64,000 nt of DNA, taken from assembly GCA_029168955.1 (NCBI GenBank), contig JAPDOI010001448.1, positions 1 to 64,000 on the forward strand, written 5' to 3'. Below, in pieces: positions 11,150 to 22,141 of the stretch. The notes beneath the pieces were generated by a model. The model saw only the letters and a list, made by a program, of their open reading frames with translations. It ran no database searches and was not told the origin of the DNA. The stretch comes from Aplectana chamaeleonis. Taxonomy: Eukaryota; Nematoda; Chromadorea; Rhabditida; Cosmocercidae. Each line of letters starts with the position of its first letter. Positions within the stretch are counted from its first letter, which is position 1. Made by a program: the position numbers and the translations under genes.

Positions 11150-12033
11150 GATCCCTCGCTTCACGATTTCATGAGAATGCGCGTATACGTGCTGCCTCAG
11201 CCAACTCGAGCAACAACATTCTTTGCGCATTGGCTGGAACCACCTGGGGCAGCACGAAGGAAGTGCTACCGCGTATGACATACAGGGCCATGGTGCAGCC
11301 GGTCCTGGAATATGGTGCCCCTATATGAACCAGACATCTCTCTGAATCCTCTTGGTGCAGATTGCAGGAACACAGAAATGCTGCCCTCCAGGCTTATCAC
11401 TGGATGTCACAAGTCGACGCCTATTCCGCATCTTCATCGAGAAACCGTTCCTACTTCATGTGAAAGAGCACTGCTTACTCCAGTCTCAGCAATTTCTAAT
11501 AGAAATGTATTGTCAAGAGCCCGACCCATCTAAATTACCATCTTCTGTCGTCTGGCCCCCCACCCAAGAAGCATACGCACGCCGCTCAGTGCTTCTCTGT
11601 CTGCAGTCGATCCAACAACGCTGGGCTACATCCGAGCTATCGCGAAGAAGACTCAAGATGGCTGAGCATACGCCGGATCGTGGCAGAAGTACCTGTCTGA
11701 TGCTCAGCCAAACTTAATCTATGGCGGCGTGCCCCGCGAGTCGACGAAGCAGCGAAGCTGGACTACCGAAGACGTAACCCGAACATTCCTCGCTGGTCTG
11801 TGATGCGGTCACCCCAGATATCCTAAAGACCTACACTCATCGGATTGATCCAGTCGGTAATCCCAGATAAATGCCCCGATTGCCGAATGTGCTTTGGACA
11901 TGATTCATTGCATCTATTTTTCATGTCCGGCCAGGCCTACAACCTTGTCTGCTCGAGATCTATGGCATTTACCAATCCGTGTGAGGTGGCTAGCTTCCCT
12001 ACGCCTCTGATGCGATGCTCTGTTCATGGCTGA
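11150..12033 (+). pseudogene. LINE C-terminal domain remains
   Basis: Strings LAGTTWGSTKEV, YRAMVQPVLEYGAPI, RLQEHRNAALQ and HLHRETVP lie in alternating frames, followed by CPDCRMCFGHDSLHLF (11845-12033). The last corresponds to a C-terminal Cys/His motif of jockey-superfamily LINE proteins. Confidence 0.65.
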
Positions 12034-12837
12034 CAAGGAAGAAAGAAGAAACTCAGCTTTTCTCGGCATCACACTCGGATAACAAGGCGTAATTTTTCAC
12101 AATCCGAGGGAGGACTGGAGTATCTGTGCTTCAGCAAGAGGCCACAGGTGCCTAGTTCCCTCGCCTAATTTTAGAGGCAGGATGTTAATGGCATTAGTAT
12201 ACTTCCTCGACGTCGCTGCAGTGTCTAAGGAGGTAGCGTCAGAAATGATCAATTATGCCAGTAGTCACTTAATCAGCATTTTTATACACCGCTTCTACCA
12301 TTTGTCGGCATATTTCCAGGTCGAACAGTTCTCGTTGCATAATTTTTCCTCTACTTCGAACATTTTCCGTCTTGCTTGAATCTTTTTAACATTTATGGAA
12401 ATGAAGAATTATATCGGAGTACCATGTTTTTTCGGAACCCTTTTTCCTAATTCTGGAATGAATATCTGTTGGAAGATAATGTGCTTCATACACTTCATTG
12501 TAATACTTGTTCATGAAAAAAGTGTCCCTCATGCAATTTCACTCAAGGCAACATTATGAAAGAACAAAATCAGTATCCATTAATTGATCTGCAAATGCGA
12601 CTATGCACAAATGCAGCTACGCAAAGCGCGTTGAGAATTCACGCAGCTGCGACAGGCTCCGTCGCCGTGTCCATCCGCTGAAGTATGTCAAAATGCCCTA
12701 AGTAGAAATTATTGGGAAGGAACTCACCGCGCTCGTTAGACGCCGAAATGTTTCCGAGAGTAATCGAGCCGCCACGCTACGATACAGACGCCAATTTTGA
12801 ATCGCGGCGCGATTTCGGAAATCACTTCGACGTGGTC
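12034..12837. other. no recognised gene
   Basis: AT-rich sequence with only short frames; nothing supported. Confidence 0.35.
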
Positions 12838-13165
12838 ATTAGAGTGAGGACCGAATATTCGAGTTCAGATAAATATTCCAGAATTTTTCGAACGAATTTT
12901 TATTCGGAACATTCGAATATTCAAAAAGTGTGAATATTCAGACATTATTCGAGATTCGACTATTCGCAAAAGGTGACTATTCGAATATTATTTCGAATTC
13001 GACTATTCGCAAGAGGTGAATATTCGAATATTATTATTCGGAATTCGACTATTCGGGAAAGTTGAATATTCAGATATTATTCGAATCCGACTATTGGGAA
13101 AAGGTGAATATTCGAATATTGATTCGAATTCGACTATTCACAAGAGGTGAATATTCTAACGTTAA
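12838..13165. repeat. TTCGAATATT tandem array
   Basis: Six or so degenerate units of about 50-55 bp with core GTGAATATTCGAATATT and TTCGACTATTCGCAA. The left edge TTAGAGTGAGGAC (12838-12852) resembles, in reverse complement, the edge GTCCTCACTCTAGTGG at 19673-19690. These arrays may be the bodies of TIR elements. Confidence 0.75.
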
Positions 13166-14149
13166 TCCAATTTGAATACCCGAGCTGATTTAACACAAAA
13201 TATATGAAAATCAGCTCTAATTAATATAAAGGAGATCGACATACCTTTTCCAAGACCGATGTCCATTTTTCTTCAATACTCCATTGTTTTATATTACCAG
13301 GAACGCAAGAGCTAAATTTTTCCCCTGCCGTCTGAGTGAGGCTACTAGGACAGGTTCTAACAGAGGAGCCATATGGCAATCGCACTTAGCCACTCCCATT
13401 TTTTCAAGCCGCTGCGCAATGATAGCACCAACCATAGCCTTCGTTGGGTGGAGCCATGTACTCCACCAACCTTCACCCTCTGGGCAGGTGAAGAGGGAGA
13501 CTTACTCCATCATTACCGGAAAACCGGTGACAACCGGTGAAACGCCCGAAAAAGAATGAAAGTGACCCAACCTCCTTGCAGAGTCATTTTCAAGATTGGG
13601 TGGAGTGTCACTGCCAGTTTTCGTCCATAACTTTGTTGTGCTTAGCGAAATAGGAATTCTGCGTCAACCTCCAGTTTGGAAAAATATTTTCTCGATTTAG
13701 GGCTGTTTTTTGAAATCTCACGTAAAATTCTGCGTCGAGTGATATATCGGGTTCCGAACTTTGCTCGCTCCATAAGCCAGCCAGGTCGGTGGAGCCGAGT
13801 CCCGTTGTTGGTTTCAGCAGAAGTCTGCGTCTCTCATTTAAACCATAGAGGCTGAAAGCTTGCCCTTTGGAGATAACTATGGGCTCGGCTCCACCAATCT
13901 GGCTGGCTTATGGAGGCAAAGCAAGTTAGTTAGGTTCCTCGAATAAGCTCGCTTAGGCTAGGTTAAGAGCGGAAAAAGAGTTGATTTTTGTAGCACATTC
14001 TTTTTGCGTTGTAGTCCGTTACAGGTTTAGAAATGAGTCGTGCCCTATTAATTTCAACTGTAAGGTGGAAATGAAGCTTTAGAAGAAGAATTCAACATTG
14101 TTATTGCCGCTCACTTCGTAGTTGCGCGATATTGCTATGGATGTTTGAA
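13166..14149. other. no gene; contains an inverted repeat
   Basis: No coding signal recognised. 13440-13468 is a near-palindrome (GTTGGGTGGAGCC / CTCCACCAAC). A longer inverted pair is at 13771-13803 and 13888-13915: CCATAAGCCAGCCAGG against the reverse of CTGGCTGGCTTATGG, then GGTGGAGCCGAG against CTCGGCTCCACC. Confidence 0.5.
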
Positions 14150-14480
14150 TTATTCGTCATTTGAATATGTCGAACTTCGAATATTCGTTCGTTCGAAATA
14201 GAAAATGAACGAATTTATTTCAAATTTGTTCGTTCGGAATGAAAAAATGAACGAATTTATCCAGAAAATTCGTTCGTTCGAATATAAGAATTGAACGAAT
14301 TTATTCGAGAAATTCGTTCGTTCGGGAAAATGAAAAATGAACGAATTTATTCGAAATTCGTTCGTTCGGGAAATGAAAAATGAACAGAATTTATTTTGAA
14401 ATTCGTTAGTTCGGAATGAAAAATGAACGAATTTATTCGAAATTCGTTCGTTCGGAATGAAAAATGAACGAATTTCTGAG
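14150..14480. repeat. 41-45 bp TTCG array (ATTCGTTCGTTCG family)
   Basis: About eight units with core ATTCGTTCGTTCGGAATG and AAAAATGAACGAATTT. Each unit is itself partly palindromic because GAACGAAT pairs with ATTCGTTC. The 122-codon minus frame across it reflects the repeat. A cleaner array of the same monomer is at 19186-19660. Confidence 0.85.
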
Positions 14481-14487
14481 AGTTGGG

Positions 14488-15290
14488 CTCCTGCAAGAAA
14501 GGTCAAGGGATTTGGCATTGCTCCTAAATGTTGTTCAGTGAAATTGTTTTATTGGTTGGCTCTCAGCTTGATTTTTCAAATGTAGTGAAATTGTCGAATT
14601 GATTTGGCTGTGATGATACTATATGCAGATAACATAATCATTAAATGTAGTGAAATTGTTGCAAACGGATTTGGCAGGAGCTCTATCAATTATCACCAGT
14701 CAAATCACGCGTCAGAAAGGGTTCTCCTTGGAGCGCATATTGAATCGAATGAGAACAGAGAAGATAAACCTAGCAGCAAAAACGTTTCTATACAAGTGCG
14801 AATCGTGAAAGCGTTGAGGACACGAAGACATAGAGTCAATAGCGAGTAAATTGCGTTAGATTTCGTTTTCATGATTTTTATCTCATCGGTGAGGAAGGTC
14901 TGGTACCTTATTGTTAGTGGGAGCTACACTGAAAAGGCAGAATAGCATTCGGAAACCTTAATTCTAGCCCATAAGGCCACGTTTTCTCTGTTCAGCATTG
15001 TTGACTGAGGATTATTATTTTTTTCTTTTTGTCTTCATTCGCTCGCCAGAGAGACCTTCTGACGCGTGATTTGACTGTGATAATTGATAGAGCTCCTATG
15101 CCACATCCGTTTAACAATTTCACTACATTTAATGATTATGTTATCTGCATATAGTATCATCACAGCCAAATCAATTCGACAATTTCACTACATTTGAAAA
15201 ATCAAGTTGAGAGCCAAATCCAATAAAACAATTTCACAACATTTAGGAGCAATGCCAAATCCTTGACCTTTTCTGCGGAGGCCAACTTTC
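14488..15290. mobile_element. foldback element family 1, copy 2
   Basis: Inverted arms at about 14488-14740 and 15055-15290 share AAGGTCAAGGGATTTGGCAT (reverse-complemented at the right), ATTGTTTTATTGG and ATGATACTATATGCAGATAA. The arms align with copy 1 at 3319-4222. Its left edge abuts the TTCG array. Confidence 0.8.
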
Positions 15291-16635
15291 AGAAATTTCA
15301 CAACTTTTTACAAGGTTTCCCTTCTACAAAATATCGTCAAGCTCTAAAAAAAGGCAAGTTGTTTTTCTTCAAGACATAGTGGTAGAAATGAAGAAACAGC
15401 TGCTAGGATTTTGCAAGATAATAGTTGCAACGCGGCTTCCTACAGACAAGATACAAGGCATATACTTTTGAATTTAAAAAGTCGAGAAAATGAAGAAATG
15501 AGGTTTTAAAATGACCCAATTGTACAGGGTTGGGGCACAATCCTAGACAGGGGAGAGGGGGGCACCCGCCATTCCAAGACAGAAGTGGGAAATGAGACCA
15601 CCGATTGGTAAGGCAACCAGTCATGTAGTATTTTCATGACGTTTCTATAAAAACAATGATTGATAGCAGTATCAGACATCTTTTATCAAAATTTTCATCA
15701 TTTCTATGAGTGAATCTTGGTGGCCTCACCCCGTCTACAGAGAGATAGACCCAGGGTCAGTCGCTCTGTAGCCAAACTTCACCGGTTCTTGCTGACTGAC
15801 GTGGCTCGTCTGCACCGGCCCCGCTATGTCTGTTTCGGAACAAGAACGAGAGTTAAAGACATCATACGCGCAGAAAACCGTATATTATTTTTTCATGTTT
15901 TTGGGTAGCTTGGCCCCTCTAGTGAACAAGAAAATGTTGAAGGGGCCCATGAAAAACCTTCATTCTTCTTTCCAACTCCGCTTCTTCATTAAAGAAAAAG
16001 TCAATCAGGAACATATTGTGTAAATACGAATTTGAATTTCGCGCCAAAATCATTTTCGGAGTTTTTCTGCATGTGGAGTTCGTCGCCCGTAGCTATTTTT
16101 TCCTGTTGTCTTGCACGGTCGCACCAACATTCTAGGAAAAAGTGCAAGATGACTCTGGTGAGAAGTGGTGGCGGATATTAATCTTTGACGCCTTCCAACC
16201 TCATCGTCCAACGTTTTTGACGCGCCAAGGAGATTTACCAGTGTGGTCTACCGGGCTCCAATCATAAAATTGAGCCTGAAAAATGGAAAATGCGATTTCC
16301 AGCGCGAACGATAGTTAAGTGCGCCAGAAGAGGACCACCGTATAATCTTCAGGAATGATGTTATTCGGCTCCTCTTAAACAAATTTGATGATACCCAATT
16401 GATCAATGATAAAGATAAAAGAAGTGAAAGAGCGGTGTGTCTGATCCTTCTCCAGAGTTCAGCAGTTGAGGATCTGCCTGGACTACAAAGCAGAAAAACA
16501 ACACCACCGGTGAGTGAAGATGTAGCGAATTCAGGTCAGAACTTGAAAATTTTAGAGCCAACTCGGTGAGATTACGATAGCCTTGTTCTGGCGCACTTGC
16601 CTATCGCTCTTGTTGATTCGGGGAATGACTTGCAT
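15291..16635. other. no recognised gene
   Basis: 15291-15480 resembles the outer part of foldback family 1 (see 3125-3318). The remainder is mixed-composition sequence with short frames (for example 15717-15908) and no motif. Confidence 0.35.
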
Positions 16636-16639
16636 GCGG

Positions 16640-18455
16640 TGTCCTGGACATTAAACGGAGGTCCTGCGCACGTCCTTTGATATTCTGCACCTCCTACTAA
16701 GGTCCTGCACGTTCCATGATGTCCTGCACTCTCCTGCTGAGATCCTGCACACATTCTACGACGTCCTGCACACCCCTTCTGAGGGTCCTGCACTGGTCCC
16801 ATAATGTCCTGAACACTCCTACTGAGGTCCTGCACACATTATACGACGTCCTGCACACCCCTAATGGGATGCTGCACAGGTCCCATAATGTCCTGCACTC
16901 CTACTGAGGTCCTGCACACATTCTACCACATCCTGCACACCCCTACTGGGGTCCTGCACACGTCCCATGTCCTGCCCACTTCTACTACGGTCCTGCACAC
17001 GTACAATGATGTCCCGCACACTCCTACTGAGGTCCTGCACACATTCTACCACATCCTGCGCACCCTACTGGGGTCCTGCACACGTCCCATGATGTCCTGC
17101 CCACTTCTACTACGGTCCTGCACACGTACAATGATGTCCTGCACACTCCTACTGAGGTCCTGCACAGGTCCCATGGTGTCCTGCACACTCCTACTAAGGT
17201 TTTGCACACAATCCATGATGTCCTGCACACTCCTACTGAGGTCCTGCACAGGTCCCATGATGTCCTGCACACTCCTACTGAGGTCCTGCACAGGTCCCAT
17301 GATGTCCTGCACACTCCTACTAAGGTCTTGCACACGTTCCATGATGTCCTGCACACTCCTACCGAGGTCCTGCACAGGTCCCATGATGTCCTGCACACTC
17401 CTACTAAGGTCTTGCACACGTTCCATGATGTCCTGCACACTCCTACTGAGTCCTGCACACATTCCACGACGTCCTGCACCCCTACTGGGGTCCTACACGT
17501 CCCATGATGTCCTGCCCACTCCTACTACGGTCCTGCACACGTTCCATGATGTCCTGCACACTCCTACTGAGGTCCTGCACAGGTCCCATGATGTCCTGCA
17601 CACTCCTACTAAGGTCTTGCACACGTTCCATGATGTCCTGCACACTCCTACTGAGGTCCTGCACACATTCTACGACGTCCTGCACACCCCTACTGGGATC
17701 CTGCACAGGTTCCATAATGTCCTGCACACTCCTACTAAGGTCTTGCACACGTTCCATGATGTCCTGCACACTCCTACTAAGGTCTTGCACACGTTCCATG
17801 ATGTCCTGCACACTCCTACTAAGGTCTTGCACACGTTCCATGATGTCCTGCACACTCCTACTGAGGTCCTGAACAGGTCCCAATATGTCCTGCACACTCC
17901 TACTGAGGTCCTGAACAGGTCCCAATATGTCCTGCACACTCCTACTGAGGTCCTGCACACATTCTACGACGTCCTGCACACCCCTACTGGGATCCTGCAC
18001 AGGTTCCATAATGTCCTGCACACTCCTACTAAGGTCTTGCACACGTTCCATGATGTCCTGCACACTCCTACTAAGGTCTTGCACACGTTCCATGATGTCC
18101 TGCACACTCCTACTGAGGTCCTGAACAGGTCCCAATATGTCCTGCACACTCCTACTGAGGGTCCTGCACAGGTCCCATGATGTCCTGCACTCTCCTACAA
18201 AGGTCTTGCACACGTTCCATGATGTCCTGCAAACTCCTACTGAGGTCCTACACACGTTCCATGATGTCCTGCAAACTCCTACTGAGGTCCTGCACACATT
18301 CTACGACGTCCTGCACACCCCTACTGGGGTCCTGCACACGTCCCATGATGTCCTGCACACTCCTACTAAGGTCCTGCACGTTCGATGATGTCCTGCATAC
18401 TCCTACTGAGGCCCTGCCCACATTCTACGACATCCTGCACACCCTACTGAGGTCT
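16640..18455. repeat. 42-bp minisatellite (two 21-bp half units)
   Basis: About 1.8 kb, roughly 43 copies, of a 42-bp unit made of two related 21-mers: GTCCTGCACACTCCTACTGAG and GTCCTGCACACGTTCCATGAT-like (each begins GTCCTGCAC). Blocks of several units are themselves duplicated, for example around 17650-17780 and 17945-18080. Because 21 is divisible by three and the unit lacks stops in most frames, long frames run through it on both strands: 438 codons plus at 16864-18180 and 271 codons minus at 18297-17482. No start context, splice signals or non-repeat domain support translation. Confidence 0.95.
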
Positions 18456-18833
18456 CACATAGTCAAGCGACACTTCAGCACATCCTGCGACGCCTTCTTA
18501 TCGATGGTGCGCTTTGAACGTATACGCGCCGCGGAGAAGTACATCAACCCGCTCTGCGTCCCCTTCCGGCCCCGACGCTCAAAGTACACCCTGGAGAGCA
18601 AGGTGTTTATATGGAGTCTAAGAAAACAATGACTGATAACGAAAAACCCACCATTTTCATAAACTATTCTTGAGAGGCCGGTTTCCGAGTTTCAAACGCC
18701 CGTTAGGGGCCCAGAAGTCATTATGGTGAGTTCTGACAATTATTTTCGTCATTCCCATGGCCGATTACCTCTAGTCACAAATTTTCGAGCGATTTGGTCC
18801 ACGCCTTCCAAAAAAATGGTTTTCGACGGACGG
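18456..18833. other. short non-repeat segment between two arrays
   Basis: The frame leaving the minisatellite continues to 18632 and includes SMVRFERIRAAEKYINPL, with no recognised family. About 30 bp near 18612-18643 (ATGGAGTCT...AACAATGACTGATAACG) recur at 28751-28781. Confidence 0.35.
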
Positions 18834-18967
18834 AGGTGGAGGCGGAGGCAGAGGCAGAGGCGGAGGCGGAGGCGGAGGCGGAGGCGGAGGCGGAGGCGGA
18901 GGCGGAGGCGGAGGCGGAGGCGGAGGCGGAGGCGGAGGCGGAGGCGGAGGCGGAGGCGGAGGCGGTG
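18834..18967. repeat. (GGAGGC)n hexanucleotide microsatellite
   Basis: About 22 copies of GGAGGC with a few GGCAGA variants at the left. The plus strand has regular GG runs able to form two-tier G-quadruplexes. The Arg-, Glu/Ala- and Ala/Ser-repeat frames that cross it are products of the repeat. Confidence 0.95.
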
Positions 18968-19185
18968 GTGGAGAACGTTTTTGCGTACTTTGAGGTCATA
19001 ACTTTAGAAAGCGGGGACCAGTTGGGATGAAAAAGTTGCACACATATGTAATTTCTTGCAGCGCGTCGAATAGTGTACAGCTCATACCTCTGTTGACGGT
19101 ATGAATAGGTGATCTCATTGTAGGGCATCCGCGCGGGAAGAGATCAAAGCCAAATCCTGGTGAGCGCTTCGCGCTCACCACAATT

Positions 19186-19660
19186 TATCCGAAATTCGTT
19201 CGTTCGAAATAAGAAATGAACGAATTTATTCGAATTTCGTTCGTTCGAAATAAGAAATGAACGAATTTATTCGAAATTCGTTCGTTCGAAATGAAAAATG
19301 AACGAATTTATTCGAAATTCGTTCGTTCGAAATGAAAAATGAACGAATTTATTTGAAATTCGTTCGTTCGGAATGAAAAATGAACGAATTTATTCGAAAT
19401 TCGTTCGTTCGGAATGAAAAATGAACGAATTTATCCGAAATTCGTTCGTTCGAAATAATAAATGAACGAATTTATTCGAATTTCGTTCGTTCGAAATAAG
19501 AAATGAACGAATTTATTCGAAATTCGTTCGTTCGAAATAAAAAATGAACGAATTTATTTGAAATTCGTTCGTTCGAAATAAGAAATGAACAAATTTATTC
19601 GCAATTCGTTCGTTCAAAATGAAAAATGAACGAATTTATTCGAAATTCGTTCGTTCGGTC
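19186..19660. repeat. 41-bp TTCG array with palindromic monomers
   Basis: Eleven to twelve well-conserved copies of a 41-bp unit (AATTCGTTCGTTCGAAAT, AAAAATGAACGAATTTATTC). Within each unit GAACGAAT and ATTCGTTC are complementary, so each monomer can form a hairpin. The right edge carries AAAAAGTCCTCACTCTAGTGG, which resembles the left edge of the array at 12838. Confidence 0.95.
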
Positions 19661-19769
19661 TCTTTTTAAAAAGTCCTCACTCTAGTGGTCATACCTGCCA
19701 ATGGAGCACATGGTCATCTACCGTACACCATAATTAGTGGCAACGGGGTAAATCTATTCCAAAACTTTC

Positions 19770-19948
19770 CATATATAACTATTCGAATGAATATTCGAAT
19801 AGTAGGCTTCGATAATTGAAGAGATTCGATTACCCTTTTTTTAGGGGTCCGACTATTGAACAGATTCGAATACCCCTTTTTTGAGGTTCGATATTTGAAT
19901 AGTATTCGAATAGTGCGATTTTAGAAAACTCCGTATATATCCATCCGA
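19770..19948. repeat. TTCGAATACCCC degenerate repeat
   Basis: About three units of about 55 bp with GATTCGAATACCCC plus T-run, then a short gap and TTGAATAG; related to 7690-7868. Confidence 0.65.
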
Positions 19949-19982
19949 ATCTATTCGAATCTCACAACTATAACGGATACTA

Positions 19983-20651
19983 AAGGCACAGTCCAGTTTT
20001 CTTAAGACAGTGATCAAGAGAGGCTCACGTTCTCCTGAATGTGAGCTATTCCCGGTGGGAAAACACGAATGAGTGGCAAATCGGGGTCAGCATCAACTCC
20101 CGCAGCCGTCGTGAGGTTAGCTTCGAGTCTTTTCGCGACGTTTTGTGGTGGAAACCCCAAGCTTTGCCTTTTTCTCAAACTTTGATGCAATTTCCTGGTA
20201 GCGCACACATGACTTGTGCACTGTTCTCGAACTCCCGCCCGTTACTGGTAAAGTTTTACTCGAGGAATCGGATGTCCACCCATTTTTCTAGAAGTTTGTG
20301 CAGATTTCCTGCAGCCTCATGTGCACATTACACAATAATCCCAACGCTCCGCCCACATTTCGTGAGAGAAGTTCGATGCATCGCCCCTTCTCCTGAATGT
20401 TTCCTGCAAAACATTCTGCGAAGCACTCGAAGCCCCATCCACACTTTGCTCGACCCTCTCGAAGCTCTGACCAGCTTCCGCCACGTTTTTATGTAGAGAA
20501 ACCACTGAAACGTTCTTGAAGTCTATCACAAGTTTTTCGCAAGGGTTTGCCCACTTTTTTTGCGACGTTCTTTTTCACGGAGTAAAACGGATTATATGTA
20601 ATTCATCTGAGATCATGTGCTACCGTAGTATTTGATTAGCCGCGGAGCGCG
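19983..20651. mobile_element. probable truncated TTAA-type MITE
   Basis: Begins TAAAGGCACAGTCCAG, the terminal motif of the TTAA MITE superfamily. No matching right end precedes the next element, so it is incomplete. The plus frame 20041-20496 (151 codons) crosses it and shows no known domain. Confidence 0.5.
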
Positions 20652-20655
20652 TTAA

Positions 20656-21184
20656 AGGCAGTGGTCGCGATCAAGTATGCTTGTCGTCTTTTTCTCTCTA
20701 AACTCTTTTCTGGGTTTCAAGTAGTAGGACCTATGAGGAAATAATCGCGAAAAACCGCTGTTTCGGGCCAAATTTGAAGCCTGAACTTTCTTGTCTTTTG
20801 GTGGACTAGCCCACTCCACATCATCGGCATCGATGATCTCTAATATCAAGAACATCAGCTGGCTTTGAATTGAATTTCAATCACTGGAAATCAACTCATC
20901 TAGTCAACAACATTGACTGGAGTGCTTGCTTTCATTGTTCAACTGTTTTGTTAGGTAAATTTGCATTTATTTCTTAATCTGAATGTCGATAATTTTTTTA
21001 CTGCTCGGCATGAGACTGCGATCTTTGAGCGGCGCTGTGCAGGTGTGCACGAATTGGCATCTTCGGGCCCTAGAAACTCTGATTCTCGCCCGTTTTCACC
21101 GCTCTACCTTCCTAGTTGTTCAGCTGTTTTCGACCTAAGCTGGTTTTGTAGTTTTTCGAAGACGTTTTCTTCGTGACTACTGCC
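20656..21184. mobile_element. TTAA-type MITE, subfamily B
   Basis: Termini AGGCAGTGGTCGCG and CGTGACTACTGCC are inverted repeats. TTAA lies on the left (20652-20655) and right (21185-21188). The interior has no ORF of note. The right TTAA is shared with the next element. Confidence 0.8.
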
Positions 21185-21188
21185 TTAA

Positions 21189-21661
21189 AGAGCACAGTCA
21201 AGCTCAGGGAGGAATTCTGATATTTCCACATAATTGTGAAGTAGATCCACCTATATAGCGTCTGCCAATTGCGAGCTCTCAATTTCTCCGAATAAGCGAG
21301 ACATAGGAGGAAGCCATCCTGGGGCTCCCACATCAGGAAGCCACTTTGGCACGCCCCTGTTACAATCTTTCGAGCTCAACAGTGGCAGAGATGAGCGATG
21401 ATTTCCGATGAGTGGCTCCGTTCTTCCCTTCATTCTCAGACTATCTCTTCATTCTGGTCTGCTCGCATACATCAGTTTGCAAATAACGGGAGTTACAGGC
21501 CTCAGACAACACGTTCACCATGCTTCCCGTAGCTCAATTTTTGAGGGCCATAACTTCGTTCCTAGAGAGTTTTGTACCATTCCAGAGACATAATTAGCGT
21601 GGGGGTCGTTTTCAAGATAGTCAGGAAAACAGAAAATCGATTCTGAGGTTGGACTGTGCCT
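21189..21661. mobile_element. TTAA-type MITE, subfamily A
   Basis: Terminal AGAGCACAGTC (left) and GACTGTGCCT (right), flanked by TTAA at 21185-21188 and 21662-21665. The interior matches the copies at 29128 and 43200 (GAGATGAGCGATGATTTCCG, TTTTTGAGGGCCATAACTTC). Confidence 0.85.
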
Positions 21662-21835
21662 TTAAGGGCAGAGAATCTCAAAAAAATGTTCTGTGACCTA
21701 ACTTGCACCGCAATATTTTTTAGTCAGGTTACCATTGTTACATTCTCGCCTTGGATTCGACATGTAAAAGATAAAAAACTTATAACAGAGATCGAAATAT
21801 GCAGCATTCGAAAAGGAATGAGCGAAGCATTAACA

Positions 21836-22141
21836 CAAGCACGCTCATGCCGATCATTTTTTCCGCAGGGCTACCGTAACCCTCCTCCAAAAATTTTCCA
21901 AGTGTCAGCTTGGATATGAGCACATCGTGATAACCAACAAACATGGTTACACAACTTCGACCTCATCAGCCACTTTCCAGTGGCTTCTCGAAGAGAGCGG
22001 TGCGTGAATGAATGCATACCGCTCCTCTGCCCGTTTATACCCCGCATGTTATGAGCATGTGTTATCGTCCGTTATCATGTTTTTGTTCAAGAATGGTTGC
22101 GGTAGCTCTGCGGAAAAATGATCGACATGGGCGTGCTTGCT
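21836..22141 (+). mobile_element. MULE-like MITE with 10-bp target duplication, copy 1
   Basis: Terminal inverted repeats CAAGCACGCTCATGCCGATC and the reverse of GATCGACATGGGCGTGCTTG. The direct repeat AGCATTAACA flanks it at 21826-21835 and 22142-22151. A 9-10 bp duplication is the usual size for Mutator-like elements. The reverse strand carries a TATAAA-type box and two hairpins that are conserved in all three copies. Confidence 0.9.

Larger units (their letters stand above)
8690..12033 (+). mobile_element. degenerate Ingi/Vingi- or jockey-like non-LTR retrotransposon
   Basis: Ordered plus-strand relics define this element: a 2A-like peptide, a Cys/His finger, an endonuclease, reverse transcriptase remains and a C-terminal domain. 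All are broken by frameshifts. The C-terminal wording (LAGTTWGSTKEVLPR, YRAMVQPVLEYGAP, DKCPDCRMCFGHDSLHLF) is characteristic of jockey-superfamily elements with Ingi/Vingi-like architecture. Clade assignment is inference. A TTAA-type MITE (9725-10189) lies between the EN and RT remains. Neither end has a readable target-site duplication. Confidence 0.75.

Noticed and set aside
14150..14518. 122-codon minus ORF
   Set aside because: Translation of the TTCG array.
16864..18180. 438-codon plus ORF and 271-codon minus ORF in the minisatellite
   Set aside because: Both are produced by a stop-free 21-bp half unit; no start context, splice signal or unique domain.
16640..18455. CRISPR-like array
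   Set aside because: Repeats are contiguous without unique spacers and the genome is eukaryotic.
18723..19128. Arg-, Glu/Ala- and Ala/Ser-rich ORFs
   Set aside because: Direct translations of the GGAGGC microsatellite in three frames.
20041..20496. 151-codon plus ORF
   Set aside because: Within a truncated TTAA MITE; no motif, and no splice or leader signals.
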